NCBI RefSeq assembly: GCF_019802255.1 | Contig: NZ_JAHYSS010000008.1 | Coordinates: 147,729 to 211,728 of the forward strand | Length of the DNA: 64,000 nucleotides | From: Pedobacter polysacchareus | GTDB taxonomy: Bacteria > Bacteroidota > Bacteroidia > Sphingobacteriales > Sphingobacteriaceae | Direction of reading: 5' to 3' | Shown here: in pieces, positions 36,035-44,769 of the stretch | Numbering within the stretch: position 1 is the first letter of the stretch | How the letters are laid out: each line of letters starts with the position of its first letter | Program-made: the position numbers and the translations under genes | Notes under the pieces: model-generated | What the model saw: only the letters and a program-made list of their open reading frames with translations | What the model was told of the DNA's origin: nothing | Databases searched by the model: none

Positions 36035-37228
36035 ATGGGCCGGAGACGCTACTTTCTGATTTTTTGTATTCTGGCAATTTTTGTATTTGCAGCTGTGCAA
36101 TGCACACAGGTAGAAAGTAAAAGTAACGATAGTAGGGGGCCGGCCTATGCGGGAAGTGCTACCTGTATCAGCTGTCATAAAGATCTGACAAAATCAGCGA
36201 TCCACAATTCCCATTTTAATGCTTCAAAAATGCTGACTAAGCCTAATTCTGCTGATAGCCTGCATATCCCTGATGGGGAGTTTATTTTCAATGAAAAAAC
36301 TAAAATGTTGGTGAAAAACCGTGCGGATGGCCTTTATCAGACCGCTATGATCAATGGAGTTGATCGAAAAACAGAACATACGGCTATGGTTTTTGGTGCA
36401 GGACACAAGGCATATACCTTCGCCTTTTGGTACGGCAATCAACTGATGCAAATGCCATTGAACTACCTGACTCAAGAACATCAATGGGTAAACAGTCCGG
36501 GTTTTCCTACGGAACAGATTTATTTCGGTAGAACAATTGATCTGCGTTGCTTAGAGTGCCATGGATCTTTCGCGGAGAAAAAGCCAATCCAGAGTACTGA
36601 TTTTTCAGTTCAGGAAGAGTATGTTAAAAATTCCCTCATTGCTGGGATAGATTGTGAGCGCTGCCATGGTCCTGCGGCTCAGCATGTCAATTTTCATCAG
36701 GAAAACCCTGAGGCGAAAACGGCTAAGTTTATGGTGAATTATAAGAAATTAGCATTAACACAAAGGGTAGATGCCTGCGGGATATGCCATTCAGGTGTGG
36801 GGCTTCAATCATTGAGCTCTATTTTTAGTTTTAAGCCTGGGGATACGTTAAAAACTTTACCAGAATATAGTGCCTATCGAGGTGAAGATCCAGATGTACA
36901 CGGTAAACAAAAACAGTTGCTTGAAGCTAGTGTATGTTATAAGATTGGCAAGGCAGAATGTGTTACCTGTCATGATATACATGATAACAATAAACCTAGT
37001 CTTGCAATTTATTCCGCTAAATGTATCAGCTGTCACCAGGATGTGAAGCATGATGCCTTGAAAGAGAAAAATAAAGCGATTCTGGCAAATAACTGTATCG
37101 ACTGTCACATGCCGATTAAAGAATCTCATGCTATCGCTTTTCAGGTGAGCAATAGCAAAGAAAAGATACCCTATAAACTGCGTACGCATCGCATTGCGAT
37201 TTATAAAGATTTGGTAAAGGGTAAATGA
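36035..37228 (+). CDS. Seven-heme cytochrome c lipoprotein
   Basis: 397 aa. Lipoprotein-type N-terminus (IFCILAIFVFAAVQC). Seven CxxCH heme-attachment motifs are visible in order: CISCH, CLECH, CERCH, CGICH, CVTCH, CISCH and CIDCH. The central part (CERCHGPAAQHVNFHQENPE) resembles the cytochrome c554/nitrite-reductase superfamily. No catalytic reductase is linked, so an electron-transfer subunit exposed at the outer membrane is the simplest reading. It is monocistronic. A respiratory or detoxifying role cannot be told from context. Confidence 0.92.
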   Translation: MGRRRYFLIFCILAIFVFAAVQCTQVESKSNDSRGPAYAGSATCISCHKDLTKSAIHNSHFNASKMLTKPNSADSLHIPDGEFIFNEKTKMLVKNRADGLYQTAMINGVDRKTEHTAMVFGAGHKAYTFAFWYGNQLMQMPLNYLTQEHQWVNSPGFPTEQIYFGRTIDLRCLECHGSFAEKKPIQSTDFSVQEEYVKNSLIAGIDCERCHGPAAQHVNFHQENPEAKTAKFMVNYKKLALTQRVDACGICHSGVGLQSLSSIFSFKPGDTLKTLPEYSAYRGEDPDVHGKQKQLLEASVCYKIGKAECVTCHDIHDNNKPSLAIYSAKCISCHQDVKHDALKEKNKAILANNCIDCHMPIKESHAIAFQVSNSKEKIPYKLRTHRIAIYKDLVKGK

Positions 37229-37269
37229 ACTCTATAAACTGATACAATCCCAGGATATAAAGTAAGTAA

Positions 37270-37289
37270 TCCCGATCTTCCGATCGGGA
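37270..37289. terminator. 8-bp hairpin between cytochrome and HPF genes
   Basis: TCCCGATC-TTCC-GATCGGGA, between two convergent genes. The T-run is weak on both sides. A bidirectional terminator is likely from position, not proven by the sequence. Confidence 0.45.
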
Positions 37290-37296
37290 CTAGACC

Positions 37297-37611
37297 TTAG
37301 TGTGCTTTAAGTTTGCCGGCTATGGTTTCCAGCTTGCTTTTTAATTTGTTGATAGCGCCTTGAAGGGCTACATCATAATTGTTTCCTAAACTGGAAACAG
37401 CAAAAGGTTCTCTGCCTGAAATTCTAGCCTCTAATAAACAACGTTTGTCATCTATACCTTCTTTACTTCCATTTTCGTCTGATAAATGTACCTCCAGGCG
37501 GGTGATTAAATCATCGAATATGCCCAGGCCTTCATTGATTTGATTTTTAATTTTTTCTTCGTATTCCTGGTGTATTGTTAAGTTTTTGTCGGTATTCAAT
37601 TGGATAGTCAT
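37297..37611 (-). CDS. HPF/RaiA-family ribosome-associated protein
   Basis: 104-aa short hibernation-factor-like protein (TIQLNTDKNLTIHQEYEEKI, ITRLEVHLSDENG, CLLEARISGREPFAVSSLGN, NYDVALQGAINKLKSKLE). The fold pattern of alternating strands and two helices is that of HPF/YfiA, which binds the 30S decoding region and silences ribosomes in stress or stationary phase. It is the short type without the C-terminal dimerisation domain. Confidence 0.85.
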   Translation of the reverse strand: MTIQLNTDKNLTIHQEYEEKIKNQINEGLGIFDDLITRLEVHLSDENGSKEGIDDKRCLLEARISGREPFAVSSLGNNYDVALQGAINKLKSKLETIAGKLKAH

Positions 37612-37784
37612 AGTCTCTTAGTTAAAATGTTTCTACCTATTGAACAATAAAACCAGGTTTTGGTTTTAGGCCAATAAAATTCTTTCCCAGTAGATGAGCC
37701 TATCAGAAAGGTTAATTGAGCCGGAAAGTAAAATTTACCTTCAATATTTTCATTAGGTTTGCCTATATTGATTGATACTTTGGC

Positions 37785-38624
37785 ATGGAAGAGTTAGAAA
37801 AATTAAGCACCATTCATTATTCGGGCATATTTTTATCCTGCTTTTCGGATTATAGCGAAAAGTGTATCCATGCGACCCCAGATCACGTTTTATTGTATTT
37901 GTATTCAGGTGAACAGGTGATCGAAGATAGGGGCAGGAAGATCACGATAAAAGCTGGGCAATGTGTTTTTATCAGAAGGGACCATCGTCTGCTGATGTAT
38001 AAAAACAGTAAAGGCGAGCAATTATATAAGGGTATCTCTCTTACATTCAAACGTAAAGTATTGCGTGAATTCTATAGCAGGTTAAACAAAGCCGATATCC
38101 CTAAAAACATAGCTATTCCTGACGAGCATGTTTTTAAGATCGAATCTCGGCCTGACATCACTAGCCTGTTTCAATCATTGATGCCTTATTTCGATGAGCA
38201 GGTAAAGCCTACGGATGGGGTGTGCCATTTAAAACTTCTGGAAGGAATTTATGCGGTTCTAAACAACAACCCGATTTTCTATCCGGTATTGTTCGATTTT
38301 GCTGAGCCCTGGAAAATGGATATACTGGAGTTCCTCAATGAAAATTATATGGATGAGCTTTCAATGGAGGAGATTGCAGCCTATACCGGACGTAGCCTGG
38401 CTACATTTAAGAGAGATTTTAAGAAGATCAGTAACCTCAGCCCGCAAAAATGGTTGATTAAAAAACGTTTGGAAGCTGCTTATGTCATGCTGAAAGAAGA
38501 AGAGAAAAAAGTGCAAGAGGTGTATATCAAGGTTGGTTTTAAAAACCCTTCCCATTTCTCCACCGCGTTTAAAAGGGAATACGGATTTCCTCCTACGGAA
38601 ATGCAAAATATAAACAAAAACTGA
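37785..38624 (+). CDS. AraC-family transcriptional regulator (ExsA-like sensor)
   Basis: 279 aa. The N-terminal beta-rich sensor (HVLLYLYSGEQVIEDRGRKI, GQCVFIRRDHRLLMYKNSKG) is of the ExsA-type. The C-terminal double helix-turn-helix reads LSMEEIAAYTGRSLATFKRD and VQEVYIKVGFKNPSHFSTAF. It is followed 68 bp later by an O-acetyltransferase gene in the same direction, its likely partner. The ATG at 37785 lies just after a TACTTTG promoter-like box. Confidence 0.9.
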   Translation: MEELEKLSTIHYSGIFLSCFSDYSEKCIHATPDHVLLYLYSGEQVIEDRGRKITIKAGQCVFIRRDHRLLMYKNSKGEQLYKGISLTFKRKVLREFYSRLNKADIPKNIAIPDEHVFKIESRPDITSLFQSLMPYFDEQVKPTDGVCHLKLLEGIYAVLNNNPIFYPVLFDFAEPWKMDILEFLNENYMDELSMEEIAAYTGRSLATFKRDFKKISNLSPQKWLIKKRLEAAYVMLKEEEKKVQEVYIKVGFKNPSHFSTAFKREYGFPPTEMQNINKN

Positions 38625-38692
38625 GCTGCTCAGTAAAGTAAATTGAGCCTCACAGCAACATCGAAGCGAGGCTTTCTCATTAATTTTGTTTT

Positions 38693-39289
38693 ATGGAAAA
38701 TGCGAAAGAAGAAATTGTAATGGAAGATAGGCCATCAGATATATTTGATAGGTTGAGGGCGGGGGGGCCTATAAGGCTAAACGACCCAGAGTATTTTAAG
38801 ATCAGTGAGGTGGTTAACAAAACGATAATACTATCTCAACAACTGAATAATTCTACTGATACCCACCAGATACGCCAATGTTTAAGTAAAATCCTCGGTT
38901 CAGATGTAGAGGAGAGTACCACCGTTTTTATCCCTTTTTATACCAACTTCGGCAGGTTTACCAAAATAGGAAAGAACGTTTTTATCAATCATGCCTGCTC
39001 ATTCCTTGATATGGGCGGTATCACGATTGAAGACGAGGTGCTGATCGGTCCGAGAGTGAATCTGGTTACAGAGCATCATCCTTTGGAACCAACCGATAGG
39101 CGGGCATTGGTCACAAAGCCAATTCTTATCAAAAGAAACGCATGGATTGGTGCTGGGGCTACGATATTGCCTGGGGTAACCATCGGCGAAAATTCGGTTG
39201 TTGCCGCAGGGGCTGTAGTTTCAAAAGACGTTCCTGACCATGTAGTTGTGGCTGGGATTCCTGCAAAAATCATCAAATCAATTCCCTAG
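38693..39289 (+). CDS. Sugar O-acetyltransferase (left-handed beta-helix, maltose acetyltransferase type)
   Basis: 198-aa hexapeptide-repeat acyltransferase. The beta-helix region runs from about 80 to the end (FTKIGKNVFINHACSFLDMG, VLIGPRVNLVTEHHPLE, IKRNAWIGAGATILPGVTIG, ENSVVAAGAVVSKDVPDHVV). The conserved acceptor-site histidine lies in EHHPLE. It transfers acetyl from acetyl-CoA to a sugar or similar hydroxyl. A TAATTTTG box at 38681-38688 sits only 4 bp before the first ATG. If that is the -7 promoter box, translation would start at the ATG at 38720. A G-rich run (38757-38767) lies early in the gene. Confidence 0.88.
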   Translation: MENAKEEIVMEDRPSDIFDRLRAGGPIRLNDPEYFKISEVVNKTIILSQQLNNSTDTHQIRQCLSKILGSDVEESTTVFIPFYTNFGRFTKIGKNVFINHACSFLDMGGITIEDEVLIGPRVNLVTEHHPLEPTDRRALVTKPILIKRNAWIGAGATILPGVTIGENSVVAAGAVVSKDVPDHVVVAGIPAKIIKSIP

Positions 39290-39387
39290 GTAGTTCAGAG
39301 AAATCCACAACGTTTAAGAACATATACAAGATGAGTGTTCCTCTTGTATCAAACTTTTTGTTTTGATTTTTGTACTTTTATAACTTT

Positions 39388-40266
39388 ATGGAAGCACCTG
39401 TTGAATTTCCCAGCCCTGCACTGAACAGTGTTTTAAAACTTAGGGGTTTTAAAGTTAGCCGAAGCAAGGTTCCAAAAGGCGGGCCATCAGCATTTGGTCG
39501 ACGGCATTTTTACAAAATCGTATTGAGCATAGGTAATGTTGAACTGTGCTATGGGGATCGCATAATTCAAATGAATGGTAGGTACCTCTTCTTTGCGAAT
39601 CCGTATATTCCTTATGCTGCTGAGATCCTAGAAAAAGAACAAACTGGTTATTCCTGTGTTTTTACTGAAAATTTCATCAAGTCCTTAGAGCATTTAGAGA
39701 GCTTGCTGAATTCACCTTTGTTTAAATTAAGCGGTATACCTGTTTTTAAACTTGATGAACAACAATTCATAAAACTCTCCGGTTTTTTTGAAAATATGAT
39801 CACCGAAGATGTAACGAATTATCATTACAAGGATGATCTGATGCGTAATTATATTCAAATGATCCTCCATGAGGCGATGCGCACGCGACCGGAGGAGCAT
39901 TTTGTGCAATTCAACAACGGCTTATTGCGAATTGCTACTCAATTCATGGAGTTGCTTGAACGGCAATTTCCAGTCGAAAATCTGAATGCACCATTAAAGC
40001 TTAAAACTGCACAGGATTATGCAAATAGCCTATCTATTCATGTCAACTATCTTAATCGTGCGGTTAAAGAATTGACGGGGAAATCAACCACTTCACTTAT
40101 CGCCAGCCGCATCACTGTAGAGGCAACTGCTTTACTGCAGCAAACTGATTGGAGCGTAGCTGATATTGCATACGCCCTTGGATTTGAATACCCTAACTAT
40201 TTCAGTAGTTTTTTTAAAAAAGCAACCGGTAACATCCCGAAATTTTATCGCATTCGCAAGATTTGA
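39388..40266 (+). CDS. AraC-family transcriptional regulator, paralogue copy 1
   Basis: About 292 aa from the ATG at 39388 (the frame extends to a TTG at 39370). The sensor part includes FYKIVLSIGNVELCYGDRII. The DNA-binding domain has SLSIHVNYLNRAVKELTGKS and WSVADIAYALGFEYPNYFSS. It shares long blocks with the regulator at 43777 (SLSIHVNYLNRAVK, TDWxxxxIAYxLGFEYPxYF). Both have TTTTATAACTTTAT just upstream (39376-39389 here), and both precede an aldo/keto reductase gene, their likely target. Confidence 0.9.
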   Translation: MEAPVEFPSPALNSVLKLRGFKVSRSKVPKGGPSAFGRRHFYKIVLSIGNVELCYGDRIIQMNGRYLFFANPYIPYAAEILEKEQTGYSCVFTENFIKSLEHLESLLNSPLFKLSGIPVFKLDEQQFIKLSGFFENMITEDVTNYHYKDDLMRNYIQMILHEAMRTRPEEHFVQFNNGLLRIATQFMELLERQFPVENLNAPLKLKTAQDYANSLSIHVNYLNRAVKELTGKSTTSLIASRITVEATALLQQTDWSVADIAYALGFEYPNYFSSFFKKATGNIPKFYRIRKI

Positions 40267-40407
40267 AATTTATACTTTTTGGTTTGATTAGTTTACCTGA
40301 CTAGGGCTGTCTCAGCTTTATCTTTGGTTGTGTCGTTTTACTTGAGCTAACAAAATTTTTAGCAATAGTAAGCAGGCCCAGGAATATTCAAATCAATACA
40401 CTATAAA

Positions 40408-41352
40408 ATGGAAAAACGTAAATTAGGTAAGCGCGGATTAGCAGTTTCTGCTATAGGGCTGGGCTGTATGAATATGAGTTTCGGATACGGTAACGTTGTT
40501 GACCGCAGGGAAATGATCAGACTGATACAGCAGGCTGTTGAAATAGGAATAGATTTTTTTGATACTGCAGAGATGTATGGCCCATACATAAATGAGGAAT
40601 TAGTGGGTGATGCTTTAGCACCCATGCGTGAAAAGGTTGTCATTGCTACCAAATTTGGGTTTGAATTTGATCCACAGACCAATGAAAATAAAGGTTTTAA
40701 CAGTCGCCCAGAACATATCCGTAAAAGCTGCGAAGCTATGTTAAAACGACTGAAGACGGATTATATCGATTTGCTTTATCAGCACAGGGTTGACCCTGCT
40801 GTTCCTATCGAAGATGTAGCAGGAACTGTAAAGGACCTGATTCAGGAGGGGAAGGTAAAGTATTTTGGTTTGTCTGGTGCAGATGCAGAAAATATCCGCA
40901 AAGCGCATGCAGTACAACCTGTTTCAGCTGTACAAAGTCAATATTCGCTATGGAGTCCTGGAGTTGAGGATATAATTTTACCAACTTTGGAAGAATTAGG
41001 CATTGGTTTCGTTGCTTATGGGCCACTGGGGCATGGCTATCTGACAGGTACTGTTGATTCAGATACAAAGTTTAATGCTAATGACATCAGGAATAGAGCA
41101 AATATGTTTCCAGATTTCACCAAAGAAAAAATAGAAGCTAATCAGCCTAAGATTAGTGCATTTAATGCATTTGCAAAAAATAAAGAAATTACGCCTGCAC
41201 AACTGGCTTTGGCCTGGGTGTTGAATCAGCCCCATGGTTTTGTACCTATACCAGGTACTACCAAAATTCAGCGTTTGGAAGAAAATACTGCGGCTGCATG
41301 TGTCAGGTTATCATCAGAAGAGTTGATGCAATTGAGGGCAATGGTATCCTAA
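40408..41352 (+). CDS. Aldo/keto reductase, copy 1
   Basis: 314-aa NADPH-dependent oxidoreductase with a TIM-barrel fold. Entry block LAVSAIGLGCMNMSFGYG, catalytic Asp and Tyr in FFDTAEMYGP, Lys in VIATKFGFEFD, His in LLYQHRVDPAVPIEDV, and the cofactor-binding end VPIPGTTKIQRLEENTAA. All four catalytic residues (D, Y, K, H) are present. It belongs to the AKR11/13-like bacterial group. The AraC gene 142 bp upstream is the presumed regulator. Substrates are probably small aldehydes. Confidence 0.93.
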   Translation: MEKRKLGKRGLAVSAIGLGCMNMSFGYGNVVDRREMIRLIQQAVEIGIDFFDTAEMYGPYINEELVGDALAPMREKVVIATKFGFEFDPQTNENKGFNSRPEHIRKSCEAMLKRLKTDYIDLLYQHRVDPAVPIEDVAGTVKDLIQEGKVKYFGLSGADAENIRKAHAVQPVSAVQSQYSLWSPGVEDIILPTLEELGIGFVAYGPLGHGYLTGTVDSDTKFNANDIRNRANMFPDFTKEKIEANQPKISAFNAFAKNKEITPAQLALAWVLNQPHGFVPIPGTTKIQRLEENTAAACVRLSSEELMQLRAMVS

Positions 41353-41495
41353 ATAAAATCACATTTATTCATCTGCAGCTGGACCGTTGATTACGTAAAT
41401 GCTTTTGGCTTAAATTCGACTTAATTTAGCATTAAGGTGTCTTGCTATTTTGGAGAATTTTATTACTTTTATAAAATATTAATCGCTCTCAAACT

Positions 41496-42971
41496 ATGGC
41501 AGTAGGCTTTAACCCTAAGTACAATGACGAATTCCCTTTAGCTGACTTAACACAAAAACAATATATTGCACTCGGCATCGAAGCAGCAAAGTTTCTTGGT
41601 TGGGACATCATTTATGCAAGTAGTTCAGGGTTTAAAGCGTATACAAATAAAAACGTCTTCTTCTCTGCAAATCAGCTTATAAAGGTTGTAATAGTGGCCA
41701 ATAATGTAAGTATTGAGAGCTTTTCTGTAGGTACTGAGATGGTTGATTTTGGTAAAAACAAGAAGAATGTCAACCAGCTGATTTCTGCTATTGAGGAATT
41801 AAAACCTAATTTCAATGTTGAAGAATTAGAATTGAAATATGAAGCCTTAACATTGGTTGCTGATGAAGATGATGAGCTTACACAAGCGCCAGCAACAGCA
41901 ACCCAAAATTTCAAGGGCGTTCTTTCTATTTTCGTTCCTGGAAATGGATACTTTGTTACTCCCATTTTACTTAATATAAATTTGCTAGTTTTCATCTTAA
42001 TGGTATTGATGGGGGTAAACGCTTTCAATCCAGATGGTGAAAGTTTGATTAGCTGGGGTGCTAATTTTAAACCAATAACAACTGCCGGTGAGCCTTGGCG
42101 GTTGCTTACCAATTGTTTTTTACATATAGGAATTTTTCACCTGTTGATGAACATGTATGCCTTGGTCTTTATTGGAGCAATACTAGAGCCTTATTTAGGT
42201 AAGACTAGATTTGCTGCTGCGTACCTTCTTGCTGGTATTGGTGCCAGTGCAGCTAGTTTATGGTGGCATGATATGACCATTAGTGCTGGTGCTTCTGGTG
42301 CTATTTTTGGTATGTATGGTGTTTTTCTAGCTTTATTAACTACAGATTTTATTCACAAAGATATAAGGAAGAATTTGCTAACCAGCATCTCGGTTTTCGT
42401 AGGTTATAATCTATTAAATGGGTTAAAAGGAGGAATAGATAATGCAGCTCATATTGGAGGTCTTCTTAGTGGCCTGATCATAGGCTATGCTTTGATACCT
42501 AGTTTAAAGAAGCCTAAGGTGTTTAAGCTGGAGTTAAATACGATCTTATTGTTAACGGTATTGATGTTCTGTACATCATTCATGGTGTATAATCAAACAT
42601 CTTATGATTTTGCAAAGTATGATACTGACATTAATGCATTTGTTAGAAATGAGTCTCAAGCGTTAGAAGTTTATTCATTACCTGAGGATGTGTCGGATGC
42701 TGAGTTGATGCACGAGATAAAAGATCGTGGAATTTACTATTGGAATGAAAACATTAAACTTATAACAGAGTTAGATAAACTTTATCTTCCTGAAATACTT
42801 CACGAAAAAAATCTGGCACTCAAAAAGTATTGTGAAGTTCGCATCAAATGCTATGAATTGATGTATAAAGCTATTGCAGAAAAGAATAAGGAGAAGTATA
42901 ATGCAGAAATACAAACTTTAACTCAGCAGATAGAAAATATGGTAAATGAGCTGCAAGGGGAGACTGAGTAG
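41496..42971 (+). CDS. Rhomboid-family intramembrane serine protease
   Basis: 491 aa. A soluble N-terminal domain of about 160 residues is followed by six or more transmembrane helices. Catalytic Ser267 lies in SAGASGAIFG and His319 in DNAAHIGGLLSG. The family blocks HIGIFHLLMNMYALVFIGAI and WRLLTNCFLH (the WR region) are present. A charged C-terminal tail of about 130 residues ends in a predicted coiled coil (EKNKEKYNAEIQTLTQQIEN). It cleaves transmembrane substrates in the bilayer. The N-domain repeats a Bacteroidota-type pattern (LTQKQYIALGIEAAKFLGWD) and may recruit substrate. Confidence 0.92.
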   Translation: MAVGFNPKYNDEFPLADLTQKQYIALGIEAAKFLGWDIIYASSSGFKAYTNKNVFFSANQLIKVVIVANNVSIESFSVGTEMVDFGKNKKNVNQLISAIEELKPNFNVEELELKYEALTLVADEDDELTQAPATATQNFKGVLSIFVPGNGYFVTPILLNINLLVFILMVLMGVNAFNPDGESLISWGANFKPITTAGEPWRLLTNCFLHIGIFHLLMNMYALVFIGAILEPYLGKTRFAAAYLLAGIGASAASLWWHDMTISAGASGAIFGMYGVFLALLTTDFIHKDIRKNLLTSISVFVGYNLLNGLKGGIDNAAHIGGLLSGLIIGYALIPSLKKPKVFKLELNTILLLTVLMFCTSFMVYNQTSYDFAKYDTDINAFVRNESQALEVYSLPEDVSDAELMHEIKDRGIYYWNENIKLITELDKLYLPEILHEKNLALKKYCEVRIKCYELMYKAIAEKNKEKYNAEIQTLTQQIENMVNELQGETE

Positions 42972-43021
42972 AGCGTTGTTGATGCAAAGTTAGCTATGGG
43001 GTTTCTATAAAAAATACGACA

Positions 43022-43729
43022 ATGAAAATTCCGACCATACATGGATATATTGATAGGAGAATTTTAATCAATTTCACTGCTGATCCAAAAGCAGTGGCGA
43101 AAATTATTCCGTTTCCTTTTAGACCAAAAACTTATAAAGACAAAGCTATCGTTGGTATTTGTCTAATCAGACTTAAAAAAATTAAACCAAAAGGACTTCC
43201 TGACTTTATTGGAGTAAACTCAGAAAATGGCGCGCATAGAATTGCTGTAGAATGGGATGAAAATAGAGAGACAAAATCAGGCGTTTATATTCCTCGCAGG
43301 GATACTTCTTTGAAATTAAATGCTCTCGTAGGTGGGCGAATATTACCTGGTAAACACTATCATGCAAAATTCAACGTAGCTGAAAATAACGGAGATTACC
43401 ATGTTGATTTTAAGAGCTCTGACGACACTGAAATCTGTATTGACGCTAAAGAAGTCAATTTATTTAATGACAAATCAATTTTCGAAACATTAGAAAATGC
43501 TGCTCATTTTTTTGAAAACGGTGACCTTGGTTATTCACCAAACAAAGGGAAATTTGAGGGGCTTAGATTAAATGCCTATAGGTGGGAAGTTAGACCGCTT
43601 GATGTTTCAAAAGTGAAATCAAGCTTTTTTGAAAACGAAGAGATCTTTCCTAAAGGTTCGGTGATTTTTGACAACGCATTGTTAATGACAAACATTGAAC
43701 ATGAGTGGAAAAGCGAACCAGACAAATAA
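43022..43729 (+). CDS. DUF2071 family protein (acetoacetate decarboxylase-like fold)
   Basis: 235 aa. It carries the DUF2071/YqjF pattern: RRILINFTADPKAVAKIIPF near the start, AIVGICLIRLKKIKPKGLPD, and HRIAVEWDENRETKSGVYIP. The family is related in fold to acetoacetate decarboxylase but has no agreed activity. It is placed between the rhomboid gene and the second AraC-AKR module. Confidence 0.8.
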   Translation: MKIPTIHGYIDRRILINFTADPKAVAKIIPFPFRPKTYKDKAIVGICLIRLKKIKPKGLPDFIGVNSENGAHRIAVEWDENRETKSGVYIPRRDTSLKLNALVGGRILPGKHYHAKFNVAENNGDYHVDFKSSDDTEICIDAKEVNLFNDKSIFETLENAAHFFENGDLGYSPNKGKFEGLRLNAYRWEVRPLDVSKVKSSFFENEEIFPKGSVIFDNALLMTNIEHEWKSEPDK

Positions 43730-43776
43730 CGGTGTGAAGTAACATCCGATTAGTTTGATTTTTATAACTTTATAAA

Positions 43777-44688
43777 ATGAATCAGCAATCTGAGAGCTTA
43801 AAGCAGTTTTACAACCGTGTTCCTGCCGCGAACCATTTAAACCTTTCCTTAAATAATGCTGGTGCAGGTCATTTTAATGTGTTTTTAAGAGAAGCCTGTG
43901 CCTTCGTAACTCCATATAGTCGTCGTGATTATTACAAAGTATCCTTAATTATTGGAACAGGAAAACTGCATTACGCAGATAAATGGATAGAGATTGACCG
44001 TCCAGCACTTCTGTTTTCCAATCCTATTATTCCTTATTCATGGGAAGCAGAGTCTGAAATCCAGGAAGGGTGGTTTTGTCTGTTTACCGAATCTTTTCTG
44101 CAGCCTAGCGAACAGAAAGGCATTTTACAACAATCACCGCTCTTCAAGATAGGAGGAAGTCCAGTCTTCTTTGTAGATAAAGAACAGCAGGAGGAGCTTT
44201 CTGCCATTTTTAAAAAGATGACTTCAGAAATAGCTTCTGATTATCCTCAGAAGTATAATCTGCTCCAGACTTATTTGCATTTGCTGATTCATCAGGCCAT
44301 GAAAATGATTCCTGCTGAAAGTTATCAGAAACACCATAATGCTTCCACGCGTATCACCAATCTTTTTATAGAGTTACTCGAAAGGCAATTCCCAATAGAT
44401 ACACCGGAAGCTTCGCTAAAGCTAAATACTGCGAATGACTTTGCGAAGAGCTTATCAATACATGTAAACTACCTGAACCGTGCAGTGAAGCAAACGACAG
44501 GGAAAACAACAACAGCGCATATTGCATTAAGAATTATACAAGAAGCCCAGGCATTGTTGCAGCACACTGATTGGAACATTTCAGAGATTGCCTACAGCCT
44601 TGGTTTCGAATATCCAGCTTACTTTAATAACTTTTTCAGAAAAATGACTGGTACTACGCCAGGTGAGGTGAGGAGCGTGTTGGTTTGA
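43777..44688 (+). CDS. AraC-family transcriptional regulator, paralogue copy 2
   Basis: 303 aa, the diverged sister of the regulator at 39388. The sensor part reads YYKVSLIIGTGKLHYADKWI. The two helix-turn-helix units are FAKSLSIHVNYLNRAVKQTT and WNISEIAYSLGFEYPAYFNN. The same TTTTATAACTTTAT box lies upstream (43760-43773). An aldo/keto reductase follows 81 bp downstream, just as in copy 1, so the module was duplicated as a unit. Confidence 0.9.
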   Translation: MNQQSESLKQFYNRVPAANHLNLSLNNAGAGHFNVFLREACAFVTPYSRRDYYKVSLIIGTGKLHYADKWIEIDRPALLFSNPIIPYSWEAESEIQEGWFCLFTESFLQPSEQKGILQQSPLFKIGGSPVFFVDKEQQEELSAIFKKMTSEIASDYPQKYNLLQTYLHLLIHQAMKMIPAESYQKHHNASTRITNLFIELLERQFPIDTPEASLKLNTANDFAKSLSIHVNYLNRAVKQTTGKTTTAHIALRIIQEAQALLQHTDWNISEIAYSLGFEYPAYFNNFFRKMTGTTPGEVRSVLV

Positions 44689-44769
44689 ATTTTATAGTCA
44701 TCTGTTTGAATACTGTATATAAACCTATTAGTGCTTACCCTAGTTTTGTACTTACTAAAATTTAGAATT

